Origin: FEN-1350 sp964643355
GTDB taxonomy: Bacteria; Planctomycetota; Phycisphaerae; Sedimentisphaerales; Anaerohalosphaeraceae
Direction of reading: 5' to 3'
Assembly: GCA_964643355.1 (NCBI GenBank)
Contig: CAZXPW010000018.1
Location: forward strand, 13,498-77,497
Length of the DNA: 64,000 bases
Position 1 is the stretch's first letter. Every line of letters starts with the position of its first letter. The translations under genes were made by a program, and so were the position numbers. This document shows, in pieces, positions 18,101-27,500 of this stretch. A model generated the notes under the pieces. It ran no database searches and was not told the DNA's origin. It was given only the letters and a program-made list of their open reading frames with translations.

Positions 18101-20263
18101 TTAGGGTTCGAGCCAGTGTTCAGCAAGAAAAGCAAAATCGATCATATCGGTTCGGCCGTCACAATTGTGATCTCCCGGCTGGCTGGGACCCCATTGGGCC
18201 ACATAAACTGAGGCCCGTTCGCCGGCCATACTGAATCGACCGCCTACCGCCAGATTCGAGAAGAAGGGACTCAATGCATACGCATAACTTGATAAACCGC
18301 TTCCCATCGGTTGCCACACGGCTCCGTCCCAACGGGCTATATAGTTGGAAATATTCCCGCCCGCATGGGAGAATTGCCCCCCGGCATAGAGTTGACCATT
18401 GGAAACCGTCAAGGCAAAGACATAGGAATTCACTCCGCCGCCAACCGGCTGCCACGAAGTCCCATCCCACCCGGCGATATAACTGACCGGCGTAGCGATC
18501 GTGTCCGGAGCGCTGGTGAATTCGCCGCCGGCGATCAGCCGGTTTCCATAGACGGTCAATGCGTAAACGCGATCATTGAATCCACTTCCGACGGCTTGCC
18601 ATTCACTGCCGTTCCAGCGAGCGATATATTTGACCAGAATACTTCCATCGGCTGCTGTGAGGTCTCCTGCCGCAATCAATTCCCCGTTGTAGATGGTCAT
18701 GGCTCGAATGATATTGTTGACGCCCCAACTGAGCGGCTGCCAGGAACTTCCGTCCCATTGAGCGATGAAACTGGTGAAGGGAGTCCCACCAGCCAGGAAA
18801 AAGTCTCCGCCGGCGATCAGTTTTCCATTATACACCGCCAACGAACGAACGGTTCCATCCATTCCTCCGCCAACGGTTTCCCAGGCCACGCCGTTCCAGC
18901 GGGCGATTTTTCCGGTGAAGTCTCCTCCGGCGATCAAATTTCCGTTATAGATGATCAGCGCTCGCACGATTCCATTCAAGCCCGCTCCGAGCGGATTCCA
19001 TTGGGCTCCGTCCCATCGGGCAATAAACGAGGCCGGAGCATTGCCGGCGGAATAGAAATTTCCCCCGGCGATCAGATCTCCGTTATAGGATGTCATCGCG
19101 AGGATATAATTGGAAGTGCTGTCGAAAAACATTCCCGAATCGACACACTTCCATGCCACGCCATCCCATTGGATCATGTAGTTGGGAAATACCCCGGCGA
19201 CGGACGTAAAATAGCCACCGGCAAACAGTTTTCCCGCATAGGTGGCCATGACCCATACCCGGTTATTCGCTCCCGGCTTAATCCCTTGCCAATTGGCGCC
19301 ATCCCATACGGCCAGACGCTCCGTGGGATTGCCGCCGGCGGAAGTAAAATCTCCTCCCGCGAACAAGGCGCCCCCAAATTCGGCGAGAGAAAAAACCGAG
19401 GAATTTACTCCGGTTCCCAGGGCTTCCCATGCGGTGCCACTCCATCGCGCAACGCGGTTAAAAGTCGGAGCGCCGATTTTGGTGAAGTCCCCCCCCACGA
19501 CAAGTTGGCCGCCAAAGGTGGTCAGGACCCGAACGGCCGCATTAAAGGCGTCGGCCCCGAATGCGCTCCAGGTTGCGCCATTCCAGCGAGCGATATACAG
19601 AATGGGATTGCCACCGGCGGTATCAAAATTTCCACCGGCAATGACTTGGCCGTCATGGACTCGCAAGGCAAACACGCTGCGGTTCACTCCCGACGCGAGG
19701 GTTTGCCAGGAAATGCCGTCCCATCGCGCGATATAGTTTGCCCCGGCGCCGCCGGCATTGGTAAAGTCACCGCCGGCGATTAATTGAGGCCCAAAGACCG
19801 TCAACGCATTGACGCTGCTGTTCATGCCGGTTCCCAACGGTTGCCAGGTGGAACCATCCCACTGGGCGATTCGATTGCAGGTAAGGGCCCCGGCAGAAGT
19901 AAAGGACCCGCCAGCGATTAATTTACCTTTGTACACCGTCAGGGCGGAGACATCTCCATTGCCCATCCCCGCGCCGAGGGGTAACCATTGAACGCCATCC
20001 CATGCGGCGATCCGATTGGCGACGGTTTTGCCGGCGATGGTGAAATTGCCGCCGACGACCAGCAGTTCCGGCTTGGGCCCGGCGCCATCCGGATCCCAGG
20101 TGGTCGCGGCATAGACATACCCGTTAAACCCCGAGATGCCATGACCGGGCAGCCACTGCACAGGGCACTGAGCGTGGACAGAGGCCGCGATTGCTGCCAG
20201 CGCGATCAATCCCAAAATAAGTTTGGGGCTGATTGATTGAGATACATTCGATACGCTCTTCAT
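18101..20263 (-). CDS. Secreted beta-propeller repeat protein with dockerin-like C-terminus
   Basis: 720 residues. N-terminal signal peptide ends near VHAQ (residue ~32). About 14 repeats of 45-50 residues follow, each of the form IARWDG-W-PLG-G-N-V-AL-VY-G-LIAGGDFT-AGG, typical of secreted propeller proteins. It ends with a single dockerin-like EF-hand module (GDHNCDGRTDMIDFAFLAEHW) reaching the C-terminus. Start ATG 20263 has AGGGAG upstream. It stands alone. Probably an exported, surface-associated protein; the dockerin-like tail may serve in attachment or calcium binding. No enzymatic residues are evident. Confidence 0.85.
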   Translation of the reverse strand: MKSVSNVSQSISPKLILGLIALAAIAASVHAQCPVQWLPGHGISGFNGYVYAATTWDPDGAGPKPELLVVGGNFTIAGKTVANRIAAWDGVQWLPLGAGMGNGDVSALTVYKGKLIAGGSFTSAGALTCNRIAQWDGSTWQPLGTGMNSSVNALTVFGPQLIAGGDFTNAGGAGANYIARWDGISWQTLASGVNRSVFALRVHDGQVIAGGNFDTAGGNPILYIARWNGATWSAFGADAFNAAVRVLTTFGGQLVVGGDFTKIGAPTFNRVARWSGTAWEALGTGVNSSVFSLAEFGGALFAGGDFTSAGGNPTERLAVWDGANWQGIKPGANNRVWVMATYAGKLFAGGYFTSVAGVFPNYMIQWDGVAWKCVDSGMFFDSTSNYILAMTSYNGDLIAGGNFYSAGNAPASFIARWDGAQWNPLGAGLNGIVRALIIYNGNLIAGGDFTGKIARWNGVAWETVGGGMDGTVRSLAVYNGKLIAGGDFFLAGGTPFTSFIAQWDGSSWQPLSWGVNNIIRAMTIYNGELIAAGDLTAADGSILVKYIARWNGSEWQAVGSGFNDRVYALTVYGNRLIAGGEFTSAPDTIATPVSYIAGWDGTSWQPVGGGVNSYVFALTVSNGQLYAGGQFSHAGGNISNYIARWDGAVWQPMGSGLSSYAYALSPFFSNLAVGGRFSMAGERASVYVAQWGPSQPGDHNCDGRTDMIDFAFLAEHWLEP

Positions 20264-20552
20264 TGTTTTCTCCCTTTCGATTTAATACCGTTTTCCGGAA
20301 TTATTCCGCCCGATAAATTCAAAACAAACCACCCATGCCTCTTCTGTTCAAAGACACCCAGATCACTACGGAATCGAAAAGTTGAGTTGTCTGGGGTGTT
20401 TCTTGTGGGTCGGATCACCCTCCAAACAAACAACCATCCAATCCTTCTTCCCTCCTAACAAAATCAACCAACATAACTATTTTTAATATATTAGACGAGA
20501 AACCTGTTCGATGCAAGGAAAATAAGAAAAAAAAGAGGATGCCCCCGGGTCT
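20264..20552. other. Intergenic region upstream of the propeller gene
   Basis: Holds the promoter region of 18101-20263. A possible minus-strand pair TTGTTT - 16 bases - AATAAT lies near 20300-20335 (weak). A T-run beyond the rnd stop at 20553 could aid termination but no good stem precedes it. No gene seen. Confidence 0.4.
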
Positions 20553-21719
20553 TTACAGGACTTTGGCGACGGCGGGCAGAATTAATTCGGCCTGCCAGGC
20601 AAGAAGGCGGCCGTGGTTGATTATATCGTTAACAGTTTTGGTTTTCTTTACAATCAGGGAAATCAAGGCCGCGCGCGGGGCCAGCAACGAGGGGAGCAGG
20701 CCGAGTTTCTCGGCGATGGCATTGACTTCCCGACGAAGCGCGTCGAATTCTTCTTTGGAATACGGCGGCTGAGGGGTGAATTCCGGTTGAAATGGTTTCG
20801 GCCAATCGGTTTGCGGCAGGGCGTTTGCCTGGTTGACGGCCTGTTGCAAAAGTTCCAGACGCGTACCGACACAGTTGCGGGGCAAATGCATCAGTTTTCC
20901 GACGGGTGTATGGGGATGTTTGGCGGCCGATAGGGCCAGATGCAGCAGTGGGTCGTTGCCCAGGATCTTGAAGGGGGGTTGATCGGCGGATCGGGCCTGT
21001 TTCTCGCGCCAGTGCCACAAGGCACGGACGAATGCCAAATCGCGGGGACTGAGACGACTGGATCCGGGGATTCGCCAGGCGTCCCTGCGGGGTTGGAGTT
21101 TGTGCTGAAGAGCCGATGCGATGACATTTTCGCAGGATTGGCGATGCCAGTCGAGACGGCCCAGTTCCGTGAGGCGAAAACGAAGACGATCGGCCAACTC
21201 GGCCAGCCACGCCGTATCGGCGACCGCATACTGCATCTGGAACGCCTCCAGAGGTCGGCGTGACCAGTCGGATTTTTGCCCTTTTTTCGGCAGGGTCAGC
21301 CCCAGGAATTGTTCGATCAGATCGGCCAGGCCAAAACGAACCACGCCGATCAGTTGTGCGGCGGGCATCGTGTCGAAGATTCCGCCGTGCGGGACAAAAC
21401 CATATTGTCGATAGAGAATTCGTAGATCGTATCCGGCGTCATGGATGATCAGGGTCTTGTCGGCCAGGAGTTTCAGGAGCGGGTCGATGTTCAGGCCGGA
21501 CAAGGGATCGACGAGAAAATGGCGACCCTTGAATGACAGTTGGATCAGACAGACTTTTTCGTGATAGTGATAGAAACTGTCGGCTTCGGTGTCGAGAGCG
21601 ACGCGATCGACGGATCGTAACCGGTCCAGCAATTCGGCCAGTCCGGACGCTTCGGCGACATAGGAGAAGGAATGTTCAAGGGGAGCGGAGGGACCGGAGT
21701 ATGGAGCGGGTGGATTCAT
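20553..21719 (-). CDS. rnd: Ribonuclease D-like 3'-5' exonuclease with HRDC domain
   Basis: 388 residues from ATG 21719, chosen because it lies 10 bases after the proB stop; the frame is open 18 codons further into proB. DEDD-type exonuclease: ExoI DTEADSF, ExoII HDAGYDLRIL, ExoIII YAVADT (Y-x3-D), followed by an HRDC-like region (SPRDLAFVRALWHWREKQAR). The length matches RNase D, which trims the 3' end of tRNA precursors and other structured RNAs. Third gene of a proA-proB-rnd run on the minus strand; functional link to proline synthesis is not expected. Confidence 0.85.
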   Translation of the reverse strand: MNPPAPYSGPSAPLEHSFSYVAEASGLAELLDRLRSVDRVALDTEADSFYHYHEKVCLIQLSFKGRHFLVDPLSGLNIDPLLKLLADKTLIIHDAGYDLRILYRQYGFVPHGGIFDTMPAAQLIGVVRFGLADLIEQFLGLTLPKKGQKSDWSRRPLEAFQMQYAVADTAWLAELADRLRFRLTELGRLDWHRQSCENVIASALQHKLQPRRDAWRIPGSSRLSPRDLAFVRALWHWREKQARSADQPPFKILGNDPLLHLALSAAKHPHTPVGKLMHLPRNCVGTRLELLQQAVNQANALPQTDWPKPFQPEFTPQPPYSKEEFDALRREVNAIAEKLGLLPSLLAPRAALISLIVKKTKTVNDIINHGRLLAWQAELILPAVAKVL

Positions 21720-21729
21720 ATAGGTTTTG

Positions 21730-22830
21730 CTAAAAGTCCAGGAAGACGATATCTTCGGGAGTGGCGACGACATCGCGACGATCGGACCCGAGAAGGGCGC
21801 GGATTTCTCTGGAATGTTTTCCCGCCAGCGCCTTGAGTTCGTCGGAGCCGAAGCTCGTTACGGCCTTGGCGATCGAGTTGAGCAGAACGACGGAGCCGGC
21901 CTCGAAACGGCCTTTGACGCCGCGAATTCCGCTGGGCAGCAAACTTTTGTGCTTGCGAAGGGCCGCGACGGCCCCGTCATCGATGGTGATGGTTCCTTCG
22001 GGGGCATGGTTGAGGATCCAGCGGGCGCGGTTACCGAGTTTGCGTCGGGGCATAAAGAGCGTTCCCAGATTTTCGCCTGCAACGATGCGTTCGATGACTT
22101 TGTCCGTCTTGCCCTGGGCCAGCACAATGCGACATCCCGCGTCGGCGGCGATGCGCGCCGCGGCGATTTTGGTCTTCATCCCGCCCGTGGAGTAGTCGCT
22201 TCCGCGGGAACCGGCGGCCTGTTCGATGGCCGAGGTGATCTCGAAGACGACTTCGATTTTTTTCGCGTCCGGACAGGAGCGGGGGTCGGCGTCATAGAGA
22301 GCGTCAATGTCCGTCAGCAGAATCAGCAGATCGGCGTCCAGTTTGCTGGCGACCAGCGCGCTAAGTTTGTCGTTGTCGCCAAAGGCGGTTCCGATTTCGG
22401 CGGTGGAAACGCAGTCGTTTTCGTTGAGAATTGGGACTACGCCCAGATGCAGAAGGGTTTCCATCGCTTTGCGGAGATTGAGATAAGTCTTGCGATTATT
22501 GAGAACTTCGGCGGTCAGCAAGACCTGCGAACAGATCAGGCCGAATTCCGCGAAGGCCTTGTGATACTCGGCCATCAGCAACGGCTGGCCGATCGCTGCG
22601 CAGGCCTGACGCATCTCCATCTCATGGATCGGCCCGCGCAGTTTCAGTCGGCCGGCGCCCATGCCGATGGCGCCGCTGGTCACCAGGACGACCTGTTTTC
22701 CGGCGGCGACCAGCGTCGCGATCTGGCGGGAGACATCGCGGACATAGTCGGTATCAATCCCGCCGTCGCGACTGAGGGTGTTGGTGCCGATCTTGATGAC
22801 GATCCGTTTGGCTTTTGTAAAGTCGCGCAT
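21730..22830 (-). CDS. proB: Glutamate 5-kinase
   Basis: 366 residues. Amino-acid kinase fold starting MRDFTKAKRIVIKIGTNTLS, ATP and glutamate site residues in VLVTSGAIGMGAGRL, ILNENDCVS, FGDNDKLSALVA and GGMKTKIAAARIA, then a C-terminal PUA domain (~280-366). It phosphorylates glutamate, the first step of proline synthesis. The start codon shares one base with the proA stop (TGATG at 22830), indicating coupling with proA, and the length matches known ProB enzymes. A longer open frame upstream lies inside proA and is ignored. Confidence 0.95.
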   Translation of the reverse strand: MRDFTKAKRIVIKIGTNTLSRDGGIDTDYVRDVSRQIATLVAAGKQVVLVTSGAIGMGAGRLKLRGPIHEMEMRQACAAIGQPLLMAEYHKAFAEFGLICSQVLLTAEVLNNRKTYLNLRKAMETLLHLGVVPILNENDCVSTAEIGTAFGDNDKLSALVASKLDADLLILLTDIDALYDADPRSCPDAKKIEVVFEITSAIEQAAGSRGSDYSTGGMKTKIAAARIAADAGCRIVLAQGKTDKVIERIVAGENLGTLFMPRRKLGNRARWILNHAPEGTITIDDGAVAALRKHKSLLPSGIRGVKGRFEAGSVVLLNSIAKAVTSFGSDELKALAGKHSREIRALLGSDRRDVVATPEDIVFLDF

Positions 22831-24128
22831 CAGAGGGGACAATCCTTGTCGAGGGATTTGTGGGTAAAGGATTTGGCGTCGGGACCGGAATAGTCGGCGA
22901 CGATGTGGCCGCGGCCGAGCAGACGCCATTTGTAGATCAGCAGGCCCTCCATGCCCACCGGGCCGCGAGCGTGGAGTTTGCCGGTGCTGATACCGACTTC
23001 GGCTCCCAGGCCGAATCGGAAACCATCGGCAAAACGAGTGCTGGCGTTCCAGAAGACTCCGGCAGAATCCACCAGCGTCAGGAATCGTTTAGCGGCATCC
23101 GGATCGGCTGTGACAATCGCATCGGTGTGGTGTGAACCATAGGTGTTGATATGTTCAACCGCCTGATCGAGGGAATCGACGACGCGGATCGAAATGATGT
23201 AGTCTAAGTATTCGGTTCGCCAGTCGGCATCGGTGGCCGGCGCGACGGCGATAATTTTGCGGGTACGGTCGCAGCCGCGGAGTTCGACTTTTCGCTGATC
23301 GAGAGCGGTTTTAATTTTCGGCAAAAACGCATCGGCGATGTCGGCATGTACCAAAAGCGTTTCGGCGGCGTTACAGACGGCGACATACTGACATTTGGAA
23401 TCGAGCGTGATCCGCTCGGCCATTAGAAGGTCGGCGGATTTGTCGATATAGACATGACAGATGCCGTCGGCATGGCCCATGACGGGAATCGTCGTGTGGG
23501 TCATGATGTGGCGAACGAATTCGTTACTGCCGCGGGGAATGATCAGATCGATATCCTTGTCGAGGGCGAGCATCTCGGCGACCTCGGCGCGCGTCTCCAG
23601 CAGGCCGAGCCATCCGGTGGGCAAGCCGGCTTCGATTCCGGCCCGAGCGATGAACTCCGCGAGGATGCGATTGGTGGCTGCGGCCTCGCTGCCGCCCTTG
23701 AGCAGGACGGCATTGCCGCTTTTGAGGCACAACGACGAGATTTGTACCAGCGCATCCGGCCGCGATTCAAAGATCACGCCGATCACGCCGATGGGACAGG
23801 TGACCTGATAGAGTTCCAGTCCGGCGTCCAGTTCGGTGGAGCAAAGGGTCCGGCCGACCGGATCGGGCAGGGCGATCAACGATTCGATCCCCGCACAGGC
23901 CTCCGTGATCTTGGCGGCGTCGAACTTGAGCCGTTTGAGCAGGGGGGCGGCGAGGTTATCCTTTTCGGCTTTGGCCAGATCGGACTGATTGGCGGAGAGG
24001 ATCTTTTCCGATTGATCGCGCAGAGCTTGGGCGATCCGCCCCAGGGCGGCATTTTTGGTCCGCGAATCCGTCGCGGCCATCCGAATGGAGGCCTTGCGAG
24101 CGGCCGACGCCATTTCAGCGATGCTCAT
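22830..24128 (-). CDS. proA: Gamma-glutamyl phosphate reductase
   Basis: 432 residues, normal for ProA. Catalytic cysteine lies in QYVAVCNAAETLLVH; other family blocks are VIFESRPDALVQI, KGGSEAAATN, LIIPRGSNEFVR and GPVGMEGLLIYKW. It reduces gamma-glutamyl phosphate to the semialdehyde using NADPH. Start ATG 24128 has GGAG 7 bases upstream. The frame stays open another 140 codons but that stretch crosses the tRNA-Gly gene on the other strand and is not coding. First gene of proA-proB-rnd; a TATAAT-like box (24204-24209, minus strand) may be its -10. Confidence 0.96.
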   Translation of the reverse strand: MSIAEMASAARKASIRMAATDSRTKNAALGRIAQALRDQSEKILSANQSDLAKAEKDNLAAPLLKRLKFDAAKITEACAGIESLIALPDPVGRTLCSTELDAGLELYQVTCPIGVIGVIFESRPDALVQISSLCLKSGNAVLLKGGSEAAATNRILAEFIARAGIEAGLPTGWLGLLETRAEVAEMLALDKDIDLIIPRGSNEFVRHIMTHTTIPVMGHADGICHVYIDKSADLLMAERITLDSKCQYVAVCNAAETLLVHADIADAFLPKIKTALDQRKVELRGCDRTRKIIAVAPATDADWRTEYLDYIISIRVVDSLDQAVEHINTYGSHHTDAIVTADPDAAKRFLTLVDSAGVFWNASTRFADGFRFGLGAEVGISTGKLHARGPVGMEGLLIYKWRLLGRGHIVADYSGPDAKSFTHKSLDKDCPL

Positions 24129-24257
24129 TCCAATCTCCGATGCCTCCGCCGGCCTTACGGGAACGCGACCGATACCGCCGGGCGGATAGACTCGTATCGG
24201 CATATTATAACGACTTGATGGATTTTTACCAGAACCGTGAAAAACAACGACGGGGTC

Positions 24258-24285
24258 TTGACAAATCGCGGAAATTGTCGATACT
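24258..24285 (+). promoter_or_regulatory. Promoter of tRNA-Gly
   Basis: TTGACA (24258-24263), 16-base spacer, GATACT (24280-24285). The -35 is a perfect sigma-70 consensus; transcription would begin about 16 bases before the tRNA. Confidence 0.75.
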
Positions 24286-24307
24286 ACTGTTGTTCGGTAT
24301 CGCCGTT

Positions 24308-24378
24308 GCGGGCGTAGCTTAATGGTAAAGCCCCAGCCTTCCAAGCTGGTTATGTGGGTTCGATTCCCGTCGCCCGCT
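24308..24378 (+). tRNA. tRNA-Gly (anticodon TCC)
   Basis: Cloverleaf is complete: acceptor GCGGGCG pairs with CGCCCGC, anticodon stem CCAGC/GCTGG with loop CTTCCAA giving anticodon TCC, T-arm GGGTTCGATTCCC, discriminator T as usual for bacterial glycine tRNAs. CCA is not encoded. Confidence 0.96.
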
Positions 24379-24534
24379 TCATGTAAGTTCTTGAGGGAAA
24401 AGGATTTGGAGTCAAGGAATGGCAGTTCTATAAATTTCCGATACCCTTTCCGGGATTTCTTGTGTTTTGGGAGCCCAAAGAGATCGGGTCCCTGAAAAAC
24501 GGATAAAACTCCATGGATGGAGATACTGAGTGGG

Positions 24535-24882
24535 ATGAATGACCCCATTTACTCGCGGTTTGAGAAGGATCACCTGATCCTGCGGGACGAGTTGGCCATC
24601 GACCGGACGCTACTGGCCAACGAACGAACCCTTCTGGCCTATCTCCGGTCGGGCATGACGCTGGTGATTGCGGGGGTGACGATTATTCATTTTTCCACGG
24701 GAGGATGGTTTCAAGTCGTCGGAGTGGTTTGTATCCCGATCGGTTTTGTTGTCGGGACCATCGGGATTAGGCGATATCGAAAAATGAATCGATCCATCTC
24801 TCTGATTCGGCGGCAAACCGCCCCCCATCTCCGGACGCAATCCGGTTCTTCCGAATTGCAGGGGACTCGTCCATCCCAATAG
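24535..24882 (+). CDS. DUF202 family small membrane protein
   Basis: 115 residues from ATG 24535; an ATG at 24517 is possible but has no ribosome-binding site. The pattern ELAIDRTLLANERTLLAYLR followed by two membrane helices and a short basic cytoplasmic tail is that of the DUF202 (YidH-like) family. Function of the family is unknown. It stands between tRNA-Gly and the convergent ABC permease gene. Confidence 0.85.
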   Translation: MNDPIYSRFEKDHLILRDELAIDRTLLANERTLLAYLRSGMTLVIAGVTIIHFSTGGWFQVVGVVCIPIGFVVGTIGIRRYRKMNRSISLIRRQTAPHLRTQSGSSELQGTRPSQ

Positions 24883-24895
24883 ACCTCCCACACTT

Positions 24896-25699
24896 TTAGC
24901 GGATCATGCGTTTTTGAAGGCGGCGGACGGCGAGCATGCCGAACAGAAGGATGAAGGCCAGGATATAGGCCAGATCGAGAAGGAGGATGCAGTCGTAACG
25001 GCCGTTGCACAAGTTGCGGACGAGTCGCGTCGGATGAGTCAAGGGTACCAGTTCCGCGAACCATTGCAGGCCGCCAGGCAACTGTGACAGGGGGAATACC
25101 ACGCCGGAAAAGAAGAACATCGGGGAGAGCAGGCCCGTGAAGTAGAAATTGAAGTGGTTGATGACCTTGACGAAGGAGGTCACGAACATGGACATCGTAC
25201 CGAACATCAGGCCGACGAGGAAACCAAACAGCGGGGTCATCAGGGCCTGCGGCATGGGAACGATGGGATAGCCCAGGACCGCCAATACCAGAAAAACCAC
25301 CAAGACCGCGAAGGTGAAGAACACGCCCTTGGTTCCGGCCCAGATCAGCTCGCCGACAATCAGGTCGCGGGCGGTGATCGGCGCGGCGAGCATGCCGTCA
25401 TAGACCTTTTCAAATTCCAGGCGGATGAAAGTACCGTAGGTACACTCAAAGGAGGCGGTCCACATCCCGGCCGTGACCAAAAGGCCGGTACCGAGAAATT
25501 CGATATACGGTACTCCGTCCATTTCACCGATGAACCGGCCAAGACCGAGCCCAACCCCGGCCAGAAAGATCAGCGGCTCCAAGAACGGAGGAAGACCATT
25601 GCTAAAGATGTTCCGGGTATAGACCCGGACATGGCGATACCAGACACTATAGAGTCGCCAGGCCAGATTCGGATAAAAGGCGGATTCACTGGGTTTCAT
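24896..25699 (-). CDS. ABC-2 type transporter permease
   Basis: 267 residues with about six membrane helices, the size and pattern of NodJ/DrrB-type permeases (PLIFLAGVGLGLG near the N-terminus; FSGVVFPLSQLPGGLQ and LTHPTRLVRNL near the end). Start ATG 25699 has a strong GGAGG 5 bases upstream and lies 14 bases inside the end of the ATPase gene, so the two are co-translated. The frame is open further upstream inside the ATPase gene but is not used. With 25686-26612 it forms an exporter of unknown substrate. Confidence 0.9.
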   Translation of the reverse strand: MKPSESAFYPNLAWRLYSVWYRHVRVYTRNIFSNGLPPFLEPLIFLAGVGLGLGRFIGEMDGVPYIEFLGTGLLVTAGMWTASFECTYGTFIRLEFEKVYDGMLAAPITARDLIVGELIWAGTKGVFFTFAVLVVFLVLAVLGYPIVPMPQALMTPLFGFLVGLMFGTMSMFVTSFVKVINHFNFYFTGLLSPMFFFSGVVFPLSQLPGGLQWFAELVPLTHPTRLVRNLCNGRYDCILLLDLAYILAFILLFGMLAVRRLQKRMIR

Positions 25700-26612
25700 G
25701 CAACCTCCTGCCGGTGGCCTTGAGAAACACATCTTCGAGGTTGGTCTGGCGGAGATGAAAATGATCGCTGTGCAGTTGTTCGGCGAGATTGCGAAGAGGT
25801 TCAAGATCGTCGGCGAACAAACGAAGATCGTTCTGCACCGACTCGATTCGAACGGCCGGAGACATCGCCGACTTTGATATGCAGGCGGCCGTCTCTCCCT
25901 CCACGATCTCCAGAACATACCGTTCGATTTGTTCCTGCAGCAATCGCCGAGGAGGGCCTTCGAGAATGGCTTTGCCGCGGTCCATGATGATCAGTTCGTC
26001 GCAGAGAGCGAAGGCCTCCTCCATGTAGTGCGTGGTCAACAGGATGGTAGTTCCCTGTTTTTTCAGTTGTCGCAGTTTGTCCCAGATCAGGTGTCGAACC
26101 TGAGGATCCAGGCCCGTGGTGGGTTCGTCGAGAATCAGCAGCCGGGGCCGGTTAAGCAAGGCCCGGGCGATGACCAGCCGGCGTTTCATGCCGCCGGATA
26201 ATTCGCGGATCTGGGCGTGGGATTTCTCGGATAACTCCATGAATTCCAGCAATTCGGCAATCCGTTTGCCGGCCGTGTTTGGGAGCAGACGATAAAATTT
26301 GGAGTAGATCCACAAGTTCTGGGTTACATCCAGTTCGTCGTCGAGATTGTCATCCTGGGGGACGACTCCGGACAGAAATTTGATGGCCAGTTCGTCGCGG
26401 CGAGGGTCGTATCCGAAGATGTTCATGGTCCCGTCGTCCCGGCACCGGTTTCGGCCGTACAGCATTTTCATCATGGTTGTTTTGCCTGCGCCGTTGGGGC
26501 CGAGGAATCCGAAACAGGACGCCGACGAAACTGAAAAACTCAAATCGCATACGGCTTGGACGGATCCAAAACTCTTGCTGATGTTGCGAACCTGAATGAC
26601 CGTGTCGGACAT
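25686..26612 (-). CDS. ABC transporter ATP-binding protein (NodI/DrrA-like)
   Basis: 308 residues. Walker A GPNGAGKTT near 36-44, signature LSGGMKRR, Walker B LLILDEPTTGLDP, switch histidine in LTTHYMEEA. Extra C-terminal region of ~80 residues as in exporter ATPases. Overlaps its permease (24896-25699) by 14 bases. Ten bases downstream of the zinc-ribbon gene and thus part of the queF-led transcription unit. Confidence 0.93.
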   Translation of the reverse strand: MSDTVIQVRNISKSFGSVQAVCDLSFSVSSASCFGFLGPNGAGKTTMMKMLYGRNRCRDDGTMNIFGYDPRRDELAIKFLSGVVPQDDNLDDELDVTQNLWIYSKFYRLLPNTAGKRIAELLEFMELSEKSHAQIRELSGGMKRRLVIARALLNRPRLLILDEPTTGLDPQVRHLIWDKLRQLKKQGTTILLTTHYMEEAFALCDELIIMDRGKAILEGPPRRLLQEQIERYVLEIVEGETAACISKSAMSPAVRIESVQNDLRLFADDLEPLRNLAEQLHSDHFHLRQTNLEDVFLKATGRRLHETQ

Positions 26613-26622
26613 GGTGTATCGC

Positions 26623-27123
26623 TCAAAGCTTATTGTCGAGGGCTTTCATCAGACCCAGCAAAACCTTCGGAGCGATATCCGACAACTCGGGTTCGGGCCG
26701 TTCCGCGGCGGCCATTTTCCGGAGGATTTCCTTGGCCTGCTTGGCGTGCAAGGTGAGCTTGTCCTCGGTTTTTTGGGCGCCGTCAAGATCTCCATCGACA
26801 ATCTGGCGGATGTAGAGAATGATCCAACGGATCAATTCCCGGGTGGGGGCGGGACCCTCCGGCGTCTTGTTTCCGTCGTTGGGCAGATCGGTTTCGTGCA
26901 GGATATTCATCGTGAGACTATAGGTCTCGCGCATCGATTCGATATACTGGGTTTCTTCGGCCTCGTCAATGGGCTGCAGAACCAGTTCCGGTTCATTTTC
27001 CAGCCGCGGCGAAGGGATGAACAGGCGGTGACCGCACGCGGGACAGTTTCCATACTTGCCGCCGGCATCGTCAGGGGCCTTGACCCGTTTCTTGCACTTT
27101 TCGCAGTTAAAGCTGATGCTCAT
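26623..27123 (-). CDS. Zinc-ribbon protein, function unknown
   Basis: 166 residues. The N-terminus is a four-cysteine zinc ribbon: C7-x2-C10 and C27-x2-C30 (CEKC ... CPAC). The rest is mostly helical with no recognisable domain. Start overlaps the queF stop by 4 bases (ATGA at 27120-27123), and the ABC exporter genes follow at once, so it belongs to the queF operon. Such zinc-ribbon starts are common on planctomycete proteins of unknown role. Confidence 0.75.
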   Translation of the reverse strand: MSISFNCEKCKKRVKAPDDAGGKYGNCPACGHRLFIPSPRLENEPELVLQPIDEAEETQYIESMRETYSLTMNILHETDLPNDGNKTPEGPAPTRELIRWIILYIRQIVDGDLDGAQKTEDKLTLHAKQAKEILRKMAAAERPEPELSDIAPKVLLGLMKALDNKL

Positions 27124-27497
27124 GATCGGTTTCCTCGCTTTGTCCGGGTTCTGGCGGAGTGTTCGGCCACCACATCCGTCGTGATTCCGCCGCGCGGGGT
27201 GAAGCGGCTGGTGACGCGCATCCAGCGCGGCCGGCAGGCCGCGACCAGATCATCGAGAATATCGTTGGTCAACCGTTCATAAAAGACGCCCATATTCCGG
27301 AAACGCTGCAGATAATATTTCAGACTTTTCAGTTCGATGCAGCATTGATTGGGAATATATTCGATAATAATCTCGCCGAAGTCCGGCTGGCCCGTTTTGG
27401 GACAAACGCTGGTGAACTCCGGGCATCGGATTGTTATCGTATAGTTCCGCCCGGCTCGGGGGTTGTCAAACAGTTCGAGTTGGACATCCTTGCTCAT
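27120..27497 (-). CDS. queF: NADPH-dependent preQ0 reductase (short, unimodular QueF)
   Basis: 125 residues, matching the short T-fold type. The catalytic cysteine C32 lies in FTSVCPKTGQPDFG and the substrate glutamate in the IELKSLKYYLQ block, followed by FYERLTNDI. It reduces preQ0 to preQ1 in queuosine synthesis. Divergent from queC across a 77-base gap; AAAGG precedes the ATG by 8 bases. First gene of the operon queF/zinc-ribbon/ABC exporter. Confidence 0.95.
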   Translation of the reverse strand: MSKDVQLELFDNPRAGRNYTITIRCPEFTSVCPKTGQPDFGEIIIEYIPNQCCIELKSLKYYLQRFRNMGVFYERLTNDILDDLVAACRPRWMRVTSRFTPRGGITTDVVAEHSARTRTKRGNRS

Positions 27498-27500
27498 CTC

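Noticed and set aside
24129..24548. 140-residue N-terminal extension of ProA
   Set aside because: It crosses tRNA-Gly and its promoter on the other strand; ProA family start and GGAG lie at 24128.
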